NCBI GenBank assembly: GCA_041392665.1
Contig: JAWKLQ010000017.1
Location: 124,001 to 188,000, forward strand
Direction of reading: 5' to 3'
DNA length: 64,000 nt
DNA from: Flavilitoribacter sp020436695
Lineage (GTDB): Bacteria; Bacteroidota; Bacteroidia; Chitinophagales; Saprospiraceae
Of this stretch, positions 18,244-26,846 are shown piece by piece. A program made the translations under genes and the position numbers. The notes under the pieces were generated by a model, which searched no databases, was not told where the DNA came from, and saw only the letters and a list, made by a program, of their open reading frames with translations. How positions within the stretch are numbered: the stretch's first letter is position 1; each line of letters starts with the position of its first letter.

Positions 18244-19137
18244 CTACCTTTCATCTGCACTTATTTCCAGGAAAGTAAATGAATTTGACAGACCGGCGAC
18301 AATTTTATCCAGCAGTTCTGCTTCGCTATCCACCCGAATGTCACTGATCTGTTCAAACCACTTCGCGTAATTGACCTGCAAAGTGATCTCAAGATCAAGC
18401 CCCGGAGGCAAGGCAAAGCTTCCGGGAATCTCAAGCGAGATCTCCAGCGGTTGCTGTTCGGTGCCATATGACAGTAAAAGGGAGGAGGCGGTAGCGGCGG
18501 TGTCCCGCATCAGATCCATCCGGTTGGACAGATAGCGCTCATCGTTGAGATTGTACATGGAAGTATCCAGCAGGGAAAGCGGATGATTGGTGGGTAGTGA
18601 TCCCGGCAGGATATCATCTGTTTCGACATCCAATCCTACCTGGAAACGAAGATGAGTAAAGGTGCCGTTACGCAGTAAAGTACCCACTTCCAAAGCAGTA
18701 TTGAGAGCCGGATTAAGCAGTAAGTAGTCGTCTCGAATATAGACCTCTTCGTAGGTGCCGCTATCGGTAAGCTTTTGTACTTCCACCGAATCTGATGTAT
18801 AGTGCAATGCTCCGGCATTCGCAACCAGTGCAACATCTTGTATATAGTAGGTGATCCGGTCAATTAAAAATGGCTGACCTTTTCCGTCGTGAAAACCGTC
18901 GCTAGCGTATCTGAATGTGAAGCTGGTATCCTGATCTTCCCAAACACTTACAAAACGCAGGGATAGCACCGGATATTCACAACAATCGGCACACTCCCGG
19001 TCCGTATCCAGGGCGTAGTTGACGGCATTAACATCCAGGCAGCCTTCTCTGGCTTCGTAGCAGGCGGGGCTCAATAATATGATCCCCAATAGCAGGATGG
19101 AAAGTGGAATTGCCGGCCTGAATTTGGCCGACAGCAT
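18244..19137 (-). CDS. MbnP-like lipoprotein paralogue with diverged copper-site region
   Basis: From the ATG at 19137 this is a 297-aa lipoprotein (SPAC, C26). A short Cys-rich segment (C33, C49, C52, C53) of the GCxDxxAxNY...C.YP type follows. The rest resembles MbnP: PVLSLRFVSVWED, ITYYIQDVALV, and a C-terminal GLDLEITLQVNYAKWFE strand pair. The MbnP block with Trp and HxG is replaced by SMYNLNDERYLSNRMDL and LLLSYGTE, so the usual Trp and His are missing. It may bind another ligand or act as a partner or chaperone. The TTG-initiated extension would overlap the exonuclease gene; the ATG 8 bases after its stop is preferred. Confidence 0.65.
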   Translation of the reverse strand: MLSAKFRPAIPLSILLLGIILLSPACYEAREGCLDVNAVNYALDTDRECADCCEYPVLSLRFVSVWEDQDTSFTFRYASDGFHDGKGQPFLIDRITYYIQDVALVANAGALHYTSDSVEVQKLTDSGTYEEVYIRDDYLLLNPALNTALEVGTLLRNGTFTHLRFQVGLDVETDDILPGSLPTNHPLSLLDTSMYNLNDERYLSNRMDLMRDTAATASSLLLSYGTEQQPLEISLEIPGSFALPPGLDLEITLQVNYAKWFEQISDIRVDSEAELLDKIVAGLSNSFTFLEISADER

Positions 19138-19144
19138 ATAGGAG

Positions 19145-19966
19145 CTATTCTTTCTGTGATTTTTCAAAGTCTCTAACCAGTTTCTTCACAATCTGTTTCA
19201 CCTGTGAGGTGAATTCTTTATTCAATATCCAGTTGTAATATTGCTTATCCCTCACCAGTACTTCAGCGGCGGCTTTGCCGTTGTATTTACCGAAGTTAAA
19301 TACAATGGTACCGTCATGATCATACCGGAGTTTCTGGGTAGCATCTACAAAACGCATATCATTGGTAAATTCGTGTAGCGACTGTACATCCGGCACGATC
19401 GGAGCCTTGGTAATTAGTCCGTCACCGTCCACATGATCTACCCCATCGTAACGTTTTAACTGACCGAAGAAAACCTCAACTGTGGCTTCCACATCTGCCA
19501 TAGCATCATGGGCGTCTTCCATATCCTTGTCACAGTAATACTTAAGGGCAGCCTTCAAAGTACGGGGTTCCATTTTATAAAAGATGCGCTGCACGTCGAT
19601 CGTCCGGCGATTGTCAAGATTAAATTCCATGCCAACCCGGGAAAATTCTTCCATAAGTAAGGGTATATCGAAGCGATTGGAATTATAACCAGCCAGATCT
19701 GAGTCGCCAATAAACTCGTACAACTGCTGTGCTACCTGAGCAAATACCGGCTTGTTGGCCACATCTTTAGGCTGGATACCGTGCACGAGCATAGCTTCGA
19801 TAGAGATCGGCACCCCTGGATTGATCAACATGGACAGGTTCTCCGGTTCCCGGCCATCAGCAAAAAATTTTTTGATGGCAATTTGCAAGATTCGGTCCCG
19901 TACCACATTCAGGCCGGTAGATTCAATATCGAAGAAGCAAAGATTCTTTTTAAGGGGTAATTCCAT
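19145..19966 (-). CDS. DnaQ-like 3'-5' exonuclease with C-terminal DUF3820-like domain
   Basis: This 273-aa cytosolic protein has a DEDDh exonuclease domain: FFDIESTG (about 11-18, first D and E), a middle GYNSNRFDIPLL motif, and AHDAMADVEAT (H and D) at about 152-162. After a linker, the C-terminal part reads FNFGKYNGK...NWILNKEF, a short motif also found in DUF3820 proteins and in other Bacteroidota exonucleases. It likely trims DNA or RNA 3' ends in repair or turnover. It starts 5 bases after ApbE and ends 8 bases before the MbnP-like paralogue, so it lies in one transcript with membrane and metal genes, with no evident link of function. Confidence 0.85.
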   Translation of the reverse strand: MELPLKKNLCFFDIESTGLNVVRDRILQIAIKKFFADGREPENLSMLINPGVPISIEAMLVHGIQPKDVANKPVFAQVAQQLYEFIGDSDLAGYNSNRFDIPLLMEEFSRVGMEFNLDNRRTIDVQRIFYKMEPRTLKAALKYYCDKDMEDAHDAMADVEATVEVFFGQLKRYDGVDHVDGDGLITKAPIVPDVQSLHEFTNDMRFVDATQKLRYDHDGTIVFNFGKYNGKAAAEVLVRDKQYYNWILNKEFTSQVKQIVKKLVRDFEKSQKE

Positions 19967-19971
19967 TGGTG

Positions 19972-20985
19972 TTATTCATTAAATAAGTCGTTCAGTCCGC
20001 TGGTGTATCTGGCTTCCATACTGCCGTCAGGGCGGCTAAAGATCAAATAGACTTCAATTTCCGGTAGCCTTTGCGCCAAAGATAGTGCTTTTTCCACACC
20101 CAGAACCATGCAGGAAGTGGCATATGCATCAGCGGCGATACAATTTTGGTGAAATACGGAAGCACTCAATAATTCGGTGCGTTCCGGGAAACCGGTTTTG
20201 GGATTGATGGTATGGCTGTACTTTACTCCATCTGCTTCGTACCAGTTGCGGTAATTACCGGAAGTTGCGATGGAGATGTTATTCAGGGGTACGGCAGTAA
20301 AGATGTCATTCAGTGCCGCCTCTTCTTCCGGGATATTGATACCTACCCGCCATAACTGGTCATCCGGTTTACGGCCTTTGGCCCGGGCTTCTCCTCCAAT
20401 ATCCACGAGATAACTTTCCAGACTTCTTGCCGATAGCAGCTGAGCTACCTGATCGATGCCGTATCCTTTGGCGCAAGCGCTGAAATCGAGCTGCACATCC
20501 GGATATGCCTTGATCAGCGAATCGCCCTTCAGTTCGACCAGATTCATGCCAACGTGCATCCTGATCTGTTCCACTTTTGCCGTATCCACCTGACTACCCT
20601 GCTTTTCTTCGGTATAACCGAATCCCCAGAAGTTGACCAGCGGCATGACGGTGGGATCAAAAGCACCATCGGTTTTTTCGTACACCTCACGGGCGAGGGT
20701 AAGATTAGCTCTAAGATGAGGAGCGTCACCCAGAACAATTCCCTTTTCAGAGGTATTGAAATTCGAGATCAGTGAATTGGGATCGTAGGTAGAAACCTCT
20801 CCGTTGACGGCAGCTAACATACTATCGATGGCTGCAGGCAGGGTCTCATCCCAGACTCCGACATAACTTACCTGATAGTAAGTCCCCATCGTCTGGCCGC
20901 GTATGGTCTGCACCTCTGCCGGAATATTCTGCGCACTACAAGACAACAACAGGATAAACAGACCGAGAAAACTGAAGTATTTCAT
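19972..20985 (-). CDS. apbE: FAD:protein FMN transferase (ApbE), lipoprotein
   Basis: ApbE transfers FMN from FAD to a Thr or Ser of target proteins in the periplasm. The 337-aa protein has a lipobox (LLSC, C16), the opening GQTMGTYYQVSY, the FAD-site segment VDIGGEARAKGRKPD, HTINPKTGFP, and the metal-site AADAYATSCMVLG near the end. The length is normal. No FMN-binding-domain, Nqr or Rnf gene is visible in the window, so its target lies elsewhere. It sits between DoxX and the exonuclease with short spacers (18 and 5 bases), consistent with one leftward operon. Confidence 0.92.
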   Translation of the reverse strand: MKYFSFLGLFILLLSCSAQNIPAEVQTIRGQTMGTYYQVSYVGVWDETLPAAIDSMLAAVNGEVSTYDPNSLISNFNTSEKGIVLGDAPHLRANLTLAREVYEKTDGAFDPTVMPLVNFWGFGYTEEKQGSQVDTAKVEQIRMHVGMNLVELKGDSLIKAYPDVQLDFSACAKGYGIDQVAQLLSARSLESYLVDIGGEARAKGRKPDDQLWRVGINIPEEEAALNDIFTAVPLNNISIATSGNYRNWYEADGVKYSHTINPKTGFPERTELLSASVFHQNCIAADAYATSCMVLGVEKALSLAQRLPEIEVYLIFSRPDGSMEARYTSGLNDLFNE

Positions 20986-21003
20986 AACCTATATATTTCG
21001 GTT

Positions 21004-21411
21004 CTATTCTTCTTTTCTCCAGATCGCGTCCAGGGAATAACGTCCGGGGCCACCGATGAGAATTGCAATAAATGGCATCAGAAAGAGAATACCGGCCTCC
21101 ACCCGATTATACGGATCACCAAAGTGGACCAGAAAGACCACCGTCAGCATGGTAATGATCAACGGGATTACTGCCCAGCGGGTGAACAACCCCAGTACAA
21201 TGAGCACTGAACAGAGAAATTCCGCAAATGTGGCCAGGATCAGAGAGGCCGTAGGCCCAATCCCGTATGGATCTCCAAATTCGATCTGAGCTCCGGAAAA
21301 CAGGCGCATTAGTTTTCCCCAACCATGCCCGATGATCAAGGAACCACCGAAGGTAATGCGCAAAATAAGGAGCACTATATCGATTTGTTTTTCTTTACTT
21401 AACATTTGCAT
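21004..21411 (-). CDS. DoxX family membrane protein
   Basis: This 135-aa inner-membrane protein has four predicted helices, with the family signature LLILRITFGGSLIIGHGWGKL at the first helix and FAEFLCSVLIVLGLFTRW at the second. DoxX-like proteins are small quinone- or redox-linked membrane proteins, often of unknown role. It is 28 bases downstream of the TerC gene and 18 upstream of apbE in the same orientation. Confidence 0.85.
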   Translation of the reverse strand: MQMLSKEKQIDIVLLILRITFGGSLIIGHGWGKLMRLFSGAQIEFGDPYGIGPTASLILATFAEFLCSVLIVLGLFTRWAVIPLIITMLTVVFLVHFGDPYNRVEAGILFLMPFIAILIGGPGRYSLDAIWRKEE

Positions 21412-21439
21412 AATGATTGGTATTAGCCTTTCCTGATGC

Positions 21440-22297
21440 TTAAGAACGGTCTATCTTTTCCGGCTTATGCAGCAGTCCTTCACGTACAGCTTCCTCTTTT
21501 AATCCACGCAGCTGAACCGGAGACTGTTTCTTACGCAAGCGCATATTCAGGAATTCTACCAACAACGAAAACGCGATAGCAAAATACAGATAGCCCTTTG
21601 GCACTGATCCGATCTCCGCACCGGCAACAACCATGTGAGCCAGATGAGCACCTTCGGCGATCAGCATAAAACCGATAAGGATCAAAAAGGCAAGTCCCAG
21701 CATCTGTATGGTGGGGTGTTTATTCACAAATTCACCGACGGGTGTTGCGAAGAGCATCATGATCAGTACGGAGATGACCACCGCCACGATCATGATAATG
21801 AGCGCACCGGTCAGGCCACTGGTCATACCCACTGCCGTAAGTATGGAGTCAAAGGAAAAGACAATATTGATGATCGTGATCTGCACGATCACATTGGTCA
21901 GCGAAGCCTTGCCCTTCACCTTGACCTCTTCGTGATCATCTCCCTCCAGTTTATGGTGGATCTCGGTGGTACTTTTGTAAAGCAGGAATATACCACCGGC
22001 AATGAGGATCAGACTTTGGCCGGAAAAACCGGCGTGCATAAAACTGTTATCAATAGTGATCCAGGGCTCTTCCATGGCAACCAGCACGGATACACCGAAG
22101 AGCAGGATGATACGTAGTACCATGGCCAGGATCAAGCCTATATTGGTCGCCTTGGGACGCTCTTCCGGTGGTAGTTTGCCGGAAGCGATGGAAATAAAGA
22201 TGATATTGTCAATACCCAGAACGATCTCCAGAAAAGTTAGCGTCAGGAGACTCATCCAAACGGAGGCGCTGCCAAAATCAGGCATGATAAAATCCAT
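21440..22297 (-). CDS. TerC family integral membrane protein
   Basis: This 285-aa protein has about seven membrane segments and the TerC hallmark FLEIVLGIDNIIFISI in the first helix, plus TIINIVFSFDSILTAVGM in a later one; the conserved acidic residues (E, D, D) lie inside the membrane. Some TerC relatives export manganese or help load metals onto secreted proteins; others are linked to tellurite resistance. The specific ion here is unknown. It appears to be the first gene of the leftward run that ends with the MbnP/peroxidase genes. Confidence 0.88.
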   Translation of the reverse strand: MDFIMPDFGSASVWMSLLTLTFLEIVLGIDNIIFISIASGKLPPEERPKATNIGLILAMVLRIILLFGVSVLVAMEEPWITIDNSFMHAGFSGQSLILIAGGIFLLYKSTTEIHHKLEGDDHEEVKVKGKASLTNVIVQITIINIVFSFDSILTAVGMTSGLTGALIIMIVAVVISVLIMMLFATPVGEFVNKHPTIQMLGLAFLILIGFMLIAEGAHLAHMVVAGAEIGSVPKGYLYFAIAFSLLVEFLNMRLRKKQSPVQLRGLKEEAVREGLLHKPEKIDRS

Positions 22298-22355
22298 AGT
22301 ACGATCAAGTGTTTTGTTGCTCCCGCAATGTTACGGATAATCCTACGCAAATACC

Positions 22356-22363
22356 TACCTTTG
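22356..22363 (+). promoter_or_regulatory. Candidate TAnnTTTG promoter element for the DUF6495 gene
   Basis: TACCTTTG matches the Bacteroidota -7 consensus TAnnTTTG exactly and lies 26 bases before the ATG at 22389. No good TTG was found at the -33 position, so support is partial. Confidence 0.45.
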
Positions 22364-22388
22364 CCATCCCAAAAAAGAGACCTGAATT

Positions 22389-22868
22389 ATGAAATACCGC
22401 CGACTCAGGCAGGATGAACTCGAACAACTGGAACAGGAATTCATTCATTTCCTGGTTGCCAACGGAGTTCCCGGACCGGATTGGGAAAAGATCAAAACCA
22501 CCGATGCCGATAAGGCGGAAGATCTGATAGCCCTTTTCAGTGACATCATTTTCGATAAAACGCTGGAACAGATCCAATACCTGGAATTCAAATCACCGAA
22601 GGATATAAAAACCTTTCATTGCCAAGCAGATAAGATCATTCTCAATGGGCTGAAGATCGACGGAGAAACTACTCTGGATCTGACCATTACCCAGGATCCA
22701 CAGGAAATGATGCGTCAGCTCGCTTCAAGCCCGGCCAAACTTCGGCTGTATACTGCTCAGAAAGAATATCATCCCAACCGCAAACAGGAATTGTTCAACA
22801 TGATGGAAAGCGGTGCATTGATCTCGCGTGACGGTGCCCTATTCAAAACCCTGGAGGGGCTTAAGTGA
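22389..22868 (+). CDS. DUF6495 family protein
   Basis: This 159-aa soluble protein opens with MKYRRLRQDELEQLEQEF, the typical start of the Bacteroidota-restricted DUF6495 family, and ends SGALISRDGALFKTLEGLK. No signal peptide, membrane helix or catalytic motif is seen. Function is unknown. It is transcribed divergently from terC, and its stop codon touches the stop of the converging M28 peptidase gene. Confidence 0.75.
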   Translation: MKYRRLRQDELEQLEQEFIHFLVANGVPGPDWEKIKTTDADKAEDLIALFSDIIFDKTLEQIQYLEFKSPKDIKTFHCQADKIILNGLKIDGETTLDLTITQDPQEMMRQLASSPAKLRLYTAQKEYHPNRKQELFNMMESGALISRDGALFKTLEGLK

Positions 22869-24377
22869 TCATTTTTGCTGGTAGAGCATTTTTCCAGCTG
22901 CTTCGTATTTGTCTCCTTTCACCCACATCGGCCGGATGTCACTATCGGCAATCAGGCGGGAGGTATAGGCAAAGGCCCGGCAGAATTTCAGAACGTAGTC
23001 GAAGTCCATACTGTCCGCCTCGTCCGTCACCTGATGATAGTACTGCATCAGTTCCCGGTCAAATTCCCGAAAGCCGGGGCTGAAAGTAAGGCAGGGTACA
23101 CCTTTGCGGGCGAAAGAAACGTTATCCGAACGATCGAACAGGTTCTGCTCTCTGGCCGGTTCAGGGATCACTTCCAAGCCGAACGGATTCAAACCCATTT
23201 CCACCCATTTATCCGTGCCGGTCCGGTTCCATCCGATCAGGGCGACTCCATCTGTAATATTAAATCCGGCACCGTCGGTATTGATATTAAAGATGGTCTT
23301 CTCCAAAGGGATCAGAGGGTGGTCGGCGTAATACTGGCTACCCAACAAACCGATCTCCTCGGCGGTTACGGCCAGGATGATCACCGAGCGCTTAGGCGGA
23401 TCTTTAGCCAGTGCTTCGGCTGCCGTCAGAAGTGCCACTACTCCCATGGCGTTATCGCGAGCGCCATTAAAAATACTATCCCGTGGGCCGTAGGCACCGC
23501 CGCCCTGCTTGCCGGTCCCGACGTGATCATAATGTGCGGTCAGGAGCATATATTCTTCTTTTAATTCGGGATCACTCCCTTCCAACACACCGATTACATT
23601 TTGGGAGGCCATGTTCTGGTTGTTGGAGGCACCGCTTGTAAACTCGGCCTGCACTGGATGGCCGGCCCTGAGATCAGCGATCGCCTTTTTATCCGCGCCC
23701 TGTATCCAGGCGTACAGCATTTCATCCTGATTAACCTCTCCCGGCTCAATGCGTTCCCGGCCGAAATAACGGCTGAAGAACTGCCAGGGATAAGACAGGG
23801 TATAGACTTCCACCAATGCGGCAGCACCTCTCTCTGCAGCTAACTTACGTTTGGTGCCCATCGCATTAAACACATCACTCGGGTCACTACTCTCCGGTTT
23901 GCCTGAAAGCACGATTACGACCTTTCCCTCCACGTTCAGTCCCTTATAATCATCCCGGCCGCTGGTCTCGTCCACCCAGCCATAACCGGCAAAAACGGCA
24001 ATGGTCTCCAATGTTTTCTCCACTCCATCGAGCATGATCAGGTCTTTACCCTGCGTAAAGGTCAGATCTCCCAGCTTCAGACTACCGGTCTTAGGTGGGC
24101 GTTTGGCTACAAAAGGAATTTTCTGAAAATATTGATCTGCTCCCTCCGGTGAAGTATACCCCAACTCCTGTAAGCGGTCTGCGATATATTTTGCGGCAAT
24201 ATTGTTGCCTTCCGAACCGGTACGGCGACCTTTCAACTCGTCGGAAGCCAGGTAACGTAACTGGCTTTCCACCTGTGATCGATCAATAGCAAATTCCGGC
24301 AATCCGGCCGGCGACTGCTGTGCCCTTAAAGACATCAGTGTTACAAACAGGAAAGCAAATAAGAGCAGCTTTTTCAT
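22869..24377 (-). CDS. M28 family zinc aminopeptidase with PA domain
   Basis: From the ATG at 24377 this is a 502-aa secreted peptidase with a signal peptide (MKKLLLFAFLFVTLMSLRAQ). A protease-associated (PA) domain spans about 120-270. The M28 metal site is complete: HYDHVG, GARDNAMG, TAEEIGLLGS (Glu general base), NTDGAG and YHQVTDEAD. Such enzymes remove N-terminal residues from peptides outside the cytoplasm or in the periplasm. The 10-codon upstream extension lacks signal-peptide character and is dropped. No terminator separates it from the converging DUF6495 gene. Confidence 0.9.
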   Translation of the reverse strand: MKKLLLFAFLFVTLMSLRAQQSPAGLPEFAIDRSQVESQLRYLASDELKGRRTGSEGNNIAAKYIADRLQELGYTSPEGADQYFQKIPFVAKRPPKTGSLKLGDLTFTQGKDLIMLDGVEKTLETIAVFAGYGWVDETSGRDDYKGLNVEGKVVIVLSGKPESSDPSDVFNAMGTKRKLAAERGAAALVEVYTLSYPWQFFSRYFGRERIEPGEVNQDEMLYAWIQGADKKAIADLRAGHPVQAEFTSGASNNQNMASQNVIGVLEGSDPELKEEYMLLTAHYDHVGTGKQGGGAYGPRDSIFNGARDNAMGVVALLTAAEALAKDPPKRSVIILAVTAEEIGLLGSQYYADHPLIPLEKTIFNINTDGAGFNITDGVALIGWNRTGTDKWVEMGLNPFGLEVIPEPAREQNLFDRSDNVSFARKGVPCLTFSPGFREFDRELMQYYHQVTDEADSMDFDYVLKFCRAFAYTSRLIADSDIRPMWVKGDKYEAAGKMLYQQK

Positions 24378-24446
24378 AAGGCGGCGACTGTGGTTTTGAT
24401 AGATCATACACCATTTTTCCGGCCTGGAGCAAATAGGAAATTCTCT

Positions 24447-25544
24447 TTAGCCTAATAACAACATTATCAAATCAGGATCCTGCAACAGTGTCTGCCAGTC
24501 TTTTTGCGGCAGTGTAGCCAGATTGCGGGCCAGTCCGATGCGAAGATCGGCGGGGATGTCTTCCCAAAGCAACCAGCGCTTCATATTTTGCAAAATGACG
24601 ACCGGTGTATCTCCTTTCCGATCGGCGGCAAAAGTAAAGAGGCGGTATGCTAACGTCGACAAGAGATCGACCCGTACGGGATTTTCCTGTATCAATGGGG
24701 ATAATTGTTCCCGAAAATCGTCTTCGTTATGTGCCTCCAGTATTTTTTCAGGGTCGGGGATCTTGTGTAGGCTTTCCTGAGCGAAGGAAATGAAAGCAGC
24801 CACAGTTTCTTCATCCAGACAAGAATCACCCAGTATCTTTACCAGACCGATCTGTTTCACCAGATCTTTGATGGGGGCTATGGCATGAAAAAACTGTACC
24901 AGCGTGCGAGGTGTTGTTCGCTTCCCCTGCACCATCTCCGGGTAGGTCAAGACAAAATCGATACCTCGTGGGTCGATACCCTCGGCCTGCGCCCAACGGG
25001 CCCATTCCCGGGCATCAAAGGTAAGCGTAATGTGCATCATACGCGTCAGCATGGCATCGTCCAAGGGAGTGACAGAGTAATCTCCTCCGTCCGGATTGGC
25101 GGTCAATATGATCTGCCAGCCCTTCGGTAGTCGCCAGCTCACCAGCTCGTAGTTCTGAAGCAATTGCATAATACCGCGCAGAATGCGATCGTCCGCCCGG
25201 TTTACGTCATCGATAAGTAGAATACCTGCCTGCTCTTTTCTCGGCACCCAATCCGGAGCCCGAAAGACCGTCTGGTCACCGTCAATAGCCGGCATACCGA
25301 GCAGATCCCCCATTTCTTCAAACTGAGCCGGTGCGATATAAGCAAATCCGTATCCCTTTCTCTTCGCCAGATCTCTGACGATCTCCGTTTTTCCAATGCC
25401 ATGCAATCCCCAGATACAAACGGGAGTCTGCAACTTCCCTTCGCCTGCTACCCGGGCGTTGATATCGTACATGTATTCCAAAAACTCGATCAGTGCGCCG
25501 GCCTTTACTTTTGTGCCGTAGTAAGTATAATCGTATGCGGTCAT
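24447..25544 (-). CDS. MoxR-type AAA+ ATPase
   Basis: This 365-aa ATPase (from the ATG at 25544) has Walker A GLHGIGKTE (K52), Walker B ILLIDDVNRAD and the sensor-1 region ILTANPDGGDYSV; this is the pattern of MoxR/YehL-like AAA+ proteins. These act with VWA-domain partners to remodel or load cofactors on other proteins. The VWA/DUF2201 gene lies directly upstream, which supports that pairing. An in-frame start 10 codons upstream is possible. The substrate is unknown. Confidence 0.85.
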   Translation of the reverse strand: MTAYDYTYYGTKVKAGALIEFLEYMYDINARVAGEGKLQTPVCIWGLHGIGKTEIVRDLAKRKGYGFAYIAPAQFEEMGDLLGMPAIDGDQTVFRAPDWVPRKEQAGILLIDDVNRADDRILRGIMQLLQNYELVSWRLPKGWQIILTANPDGGDYSVTPLDDAMLTRMMHITLTFDAREWARWAQAEGIDPRGIDFVLTYPEMVQGKRTTPRTLVQFFHAIAPIKDLVKQIGLVKILGDSCLDEETVAAFISFAQESLHKIPDPEKILEAHNEDDFREQLSPLIQENPVRVDLLSTLAYRLFTFAADRKGDTPVVILQNMKRWLLWEDIPADLRIGLARNLATLPQKDWQTLLQDPDLIMLLLG

Positions 25545-25610
25545 CGGTAATTTTATTATCAGTCCTATATCCAAACATCCTACAATCTATAAATCCAAAC
25601 TTCCTGCCTT

Positions 25611-26846
25611 TTATTTCCCTCCAGGCACCAGTCGTACTACCCGTCCCGGCAGTCGTTGCCAGATGCGGCTGTCCGAACGAATGCCGTCCTTGGAGATCAG
25701 CCAAAGCATTGGCATACGGGGAGCGGCTTCCGGTATCGGGCCGAAACCATCAGTTAGATAGATAAGCCCATCCACTCCTTCTTCATTGGCCAGCAGAATA
25801 GCCGGATCAAAGGCGGTGCTTCCCCGGCCGGCCACCTCCATCACTTTTTGTCCACGGTACCAATACCGGTTGCGTATCTGATCATCAATTTCCACTACCA
25901 GCAGTTCTGCACCGGCGTGCCAAAGTTGGTGAATTTCGCGGAAAAATTCCGCCAGTATGATCGCCGGCAGGCTCCCGGAAGTATCCAGGGCTACCATCAG
26001 TCGCTGGTTGCGTTTGATCTTAATGCCCGGAACCGTACCATAACGTTTGGAGGGACGTCTAATGGTATCCTTGAGTGCCATTCTGCGGCTATTGGTCGCA
26101 AAGATGCGCAATGCCCGTTTCCAGTCCATCACCGGGTTAGCCGGAGTCAGGCTGCGCCGGATCAATTCCCGTAGTGCCTCCTCCAGACGATAGAAAGCAC
26201 CCTGCGCTTCCTTGGTAATCAGGTCGTTCAGTTGGTGTTGCCAGGCAGCAGCTTGTGCTATCTTCTGCTCATCGGGCAGCTCCGTTAAAGCATCCGACCA
26301 GTATGCATGCCGCATTTGAGCGGGATGATCCCGACTCATCCATTGCCGGACCGTTTCCCGGTCTGCTTCACTTTCTTTACCGGTTTGGGCAAGCAGAGTT
26401 TCCAGCTGCCGATAATAATATCCCAGGCTTCGGTGCGGTTCCAGGCGAATACCAGATAAGTGTTCCGGCAGGAGCTGACCTTCGCGTAGCTGTTCTTTGG
26501 TCAGATACTGATTGACTACCAGATCGGCAGCGATAGCGTAAAGTGCCGCATCACGAAATTCCGTATTCCGAAAAGGATGCATCATTGCGAGGTGCAATAG
26601 TTCGTGTTTGATGGCTCCAAATCGCTGCCGATCGGTGAGTTTACGTTCCGACCAGAATTCCGGATTCATTGCAAGCGTGATCGTTCCGCCTGCATCCAGG
26701 ATCAAACCGGTATCCGGCACATCATCCCGTTCTCCCCGCATGAGCTTGGCAGCCAGATGTCCGAAAAATGGCTCTTCGAGGAGAATATTCACCAGTATCG
26801 TGGTAAGGTCAGGAATCATTCCGTTTGCATGTAATTTTTGAGTCAT
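25611..26846 (-). CDS. VWA-like protein with metallopeptidase-like N domain (DUF2201)
   Basis: This 411-aa soluble protein has an N-terminal putative metallopeptidase domain with HELLH (H81, E82, H85) and a C-terminal VWA-like domain that starts with the MIDAS-like MVALDTSGS and later has GGRGSTAFDP and YLTDGFG. The pair with a MoxR ATPase is typical of chaperone-like maturation systems. Its ATG overlaps the TGA of the BCCT transporter gene by one base (TGATG), indicating translational coupling. Whether the HELLH site is active is not known. Confidence 0.82.
   Translation of the reverse strand: MTQKLHANGMIPDLTTILVNILLEEPFFGHLAAKLMRGERDDVPDTGLILDAGGTITLAMNPEFWSERKLTDRQRFGAIKHELLHLAMMHPFRNTEFRDAALYAIAADLVVNQYLTKEQLREGQLLPEHLSGIRLEPHRSLGYYYRQLETLLAQTGKESEADRETVRQWMSRDHPAQMRHAYWSDALTELPDEQKIAQAAAWQHQLNDLITKEAQGAFYRLEEALRELIRRSLTPANPVMDWKRALRIFATNSRRMALKDTIRRPSKRYGTVPGIKIKRNQRLMVALDTSGSLPAIILAEFFREIHQLWHAGAELLVVEIDDQIRNRYWYRGQKVMEVAGRGSTAFDPAILLANEEGVDGLIYLTDGFGPIPEAAPRMPMLWLISKDGIRSDSRIWQRLPGRVVRLVPGGK

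Noticed and set aside
18060..18278. 72-codon plus-strand frame
   Set aside because: Overlaps the end of the MbnP-like paralogue on the other strand; no domain, signal peptide or upstream signals.
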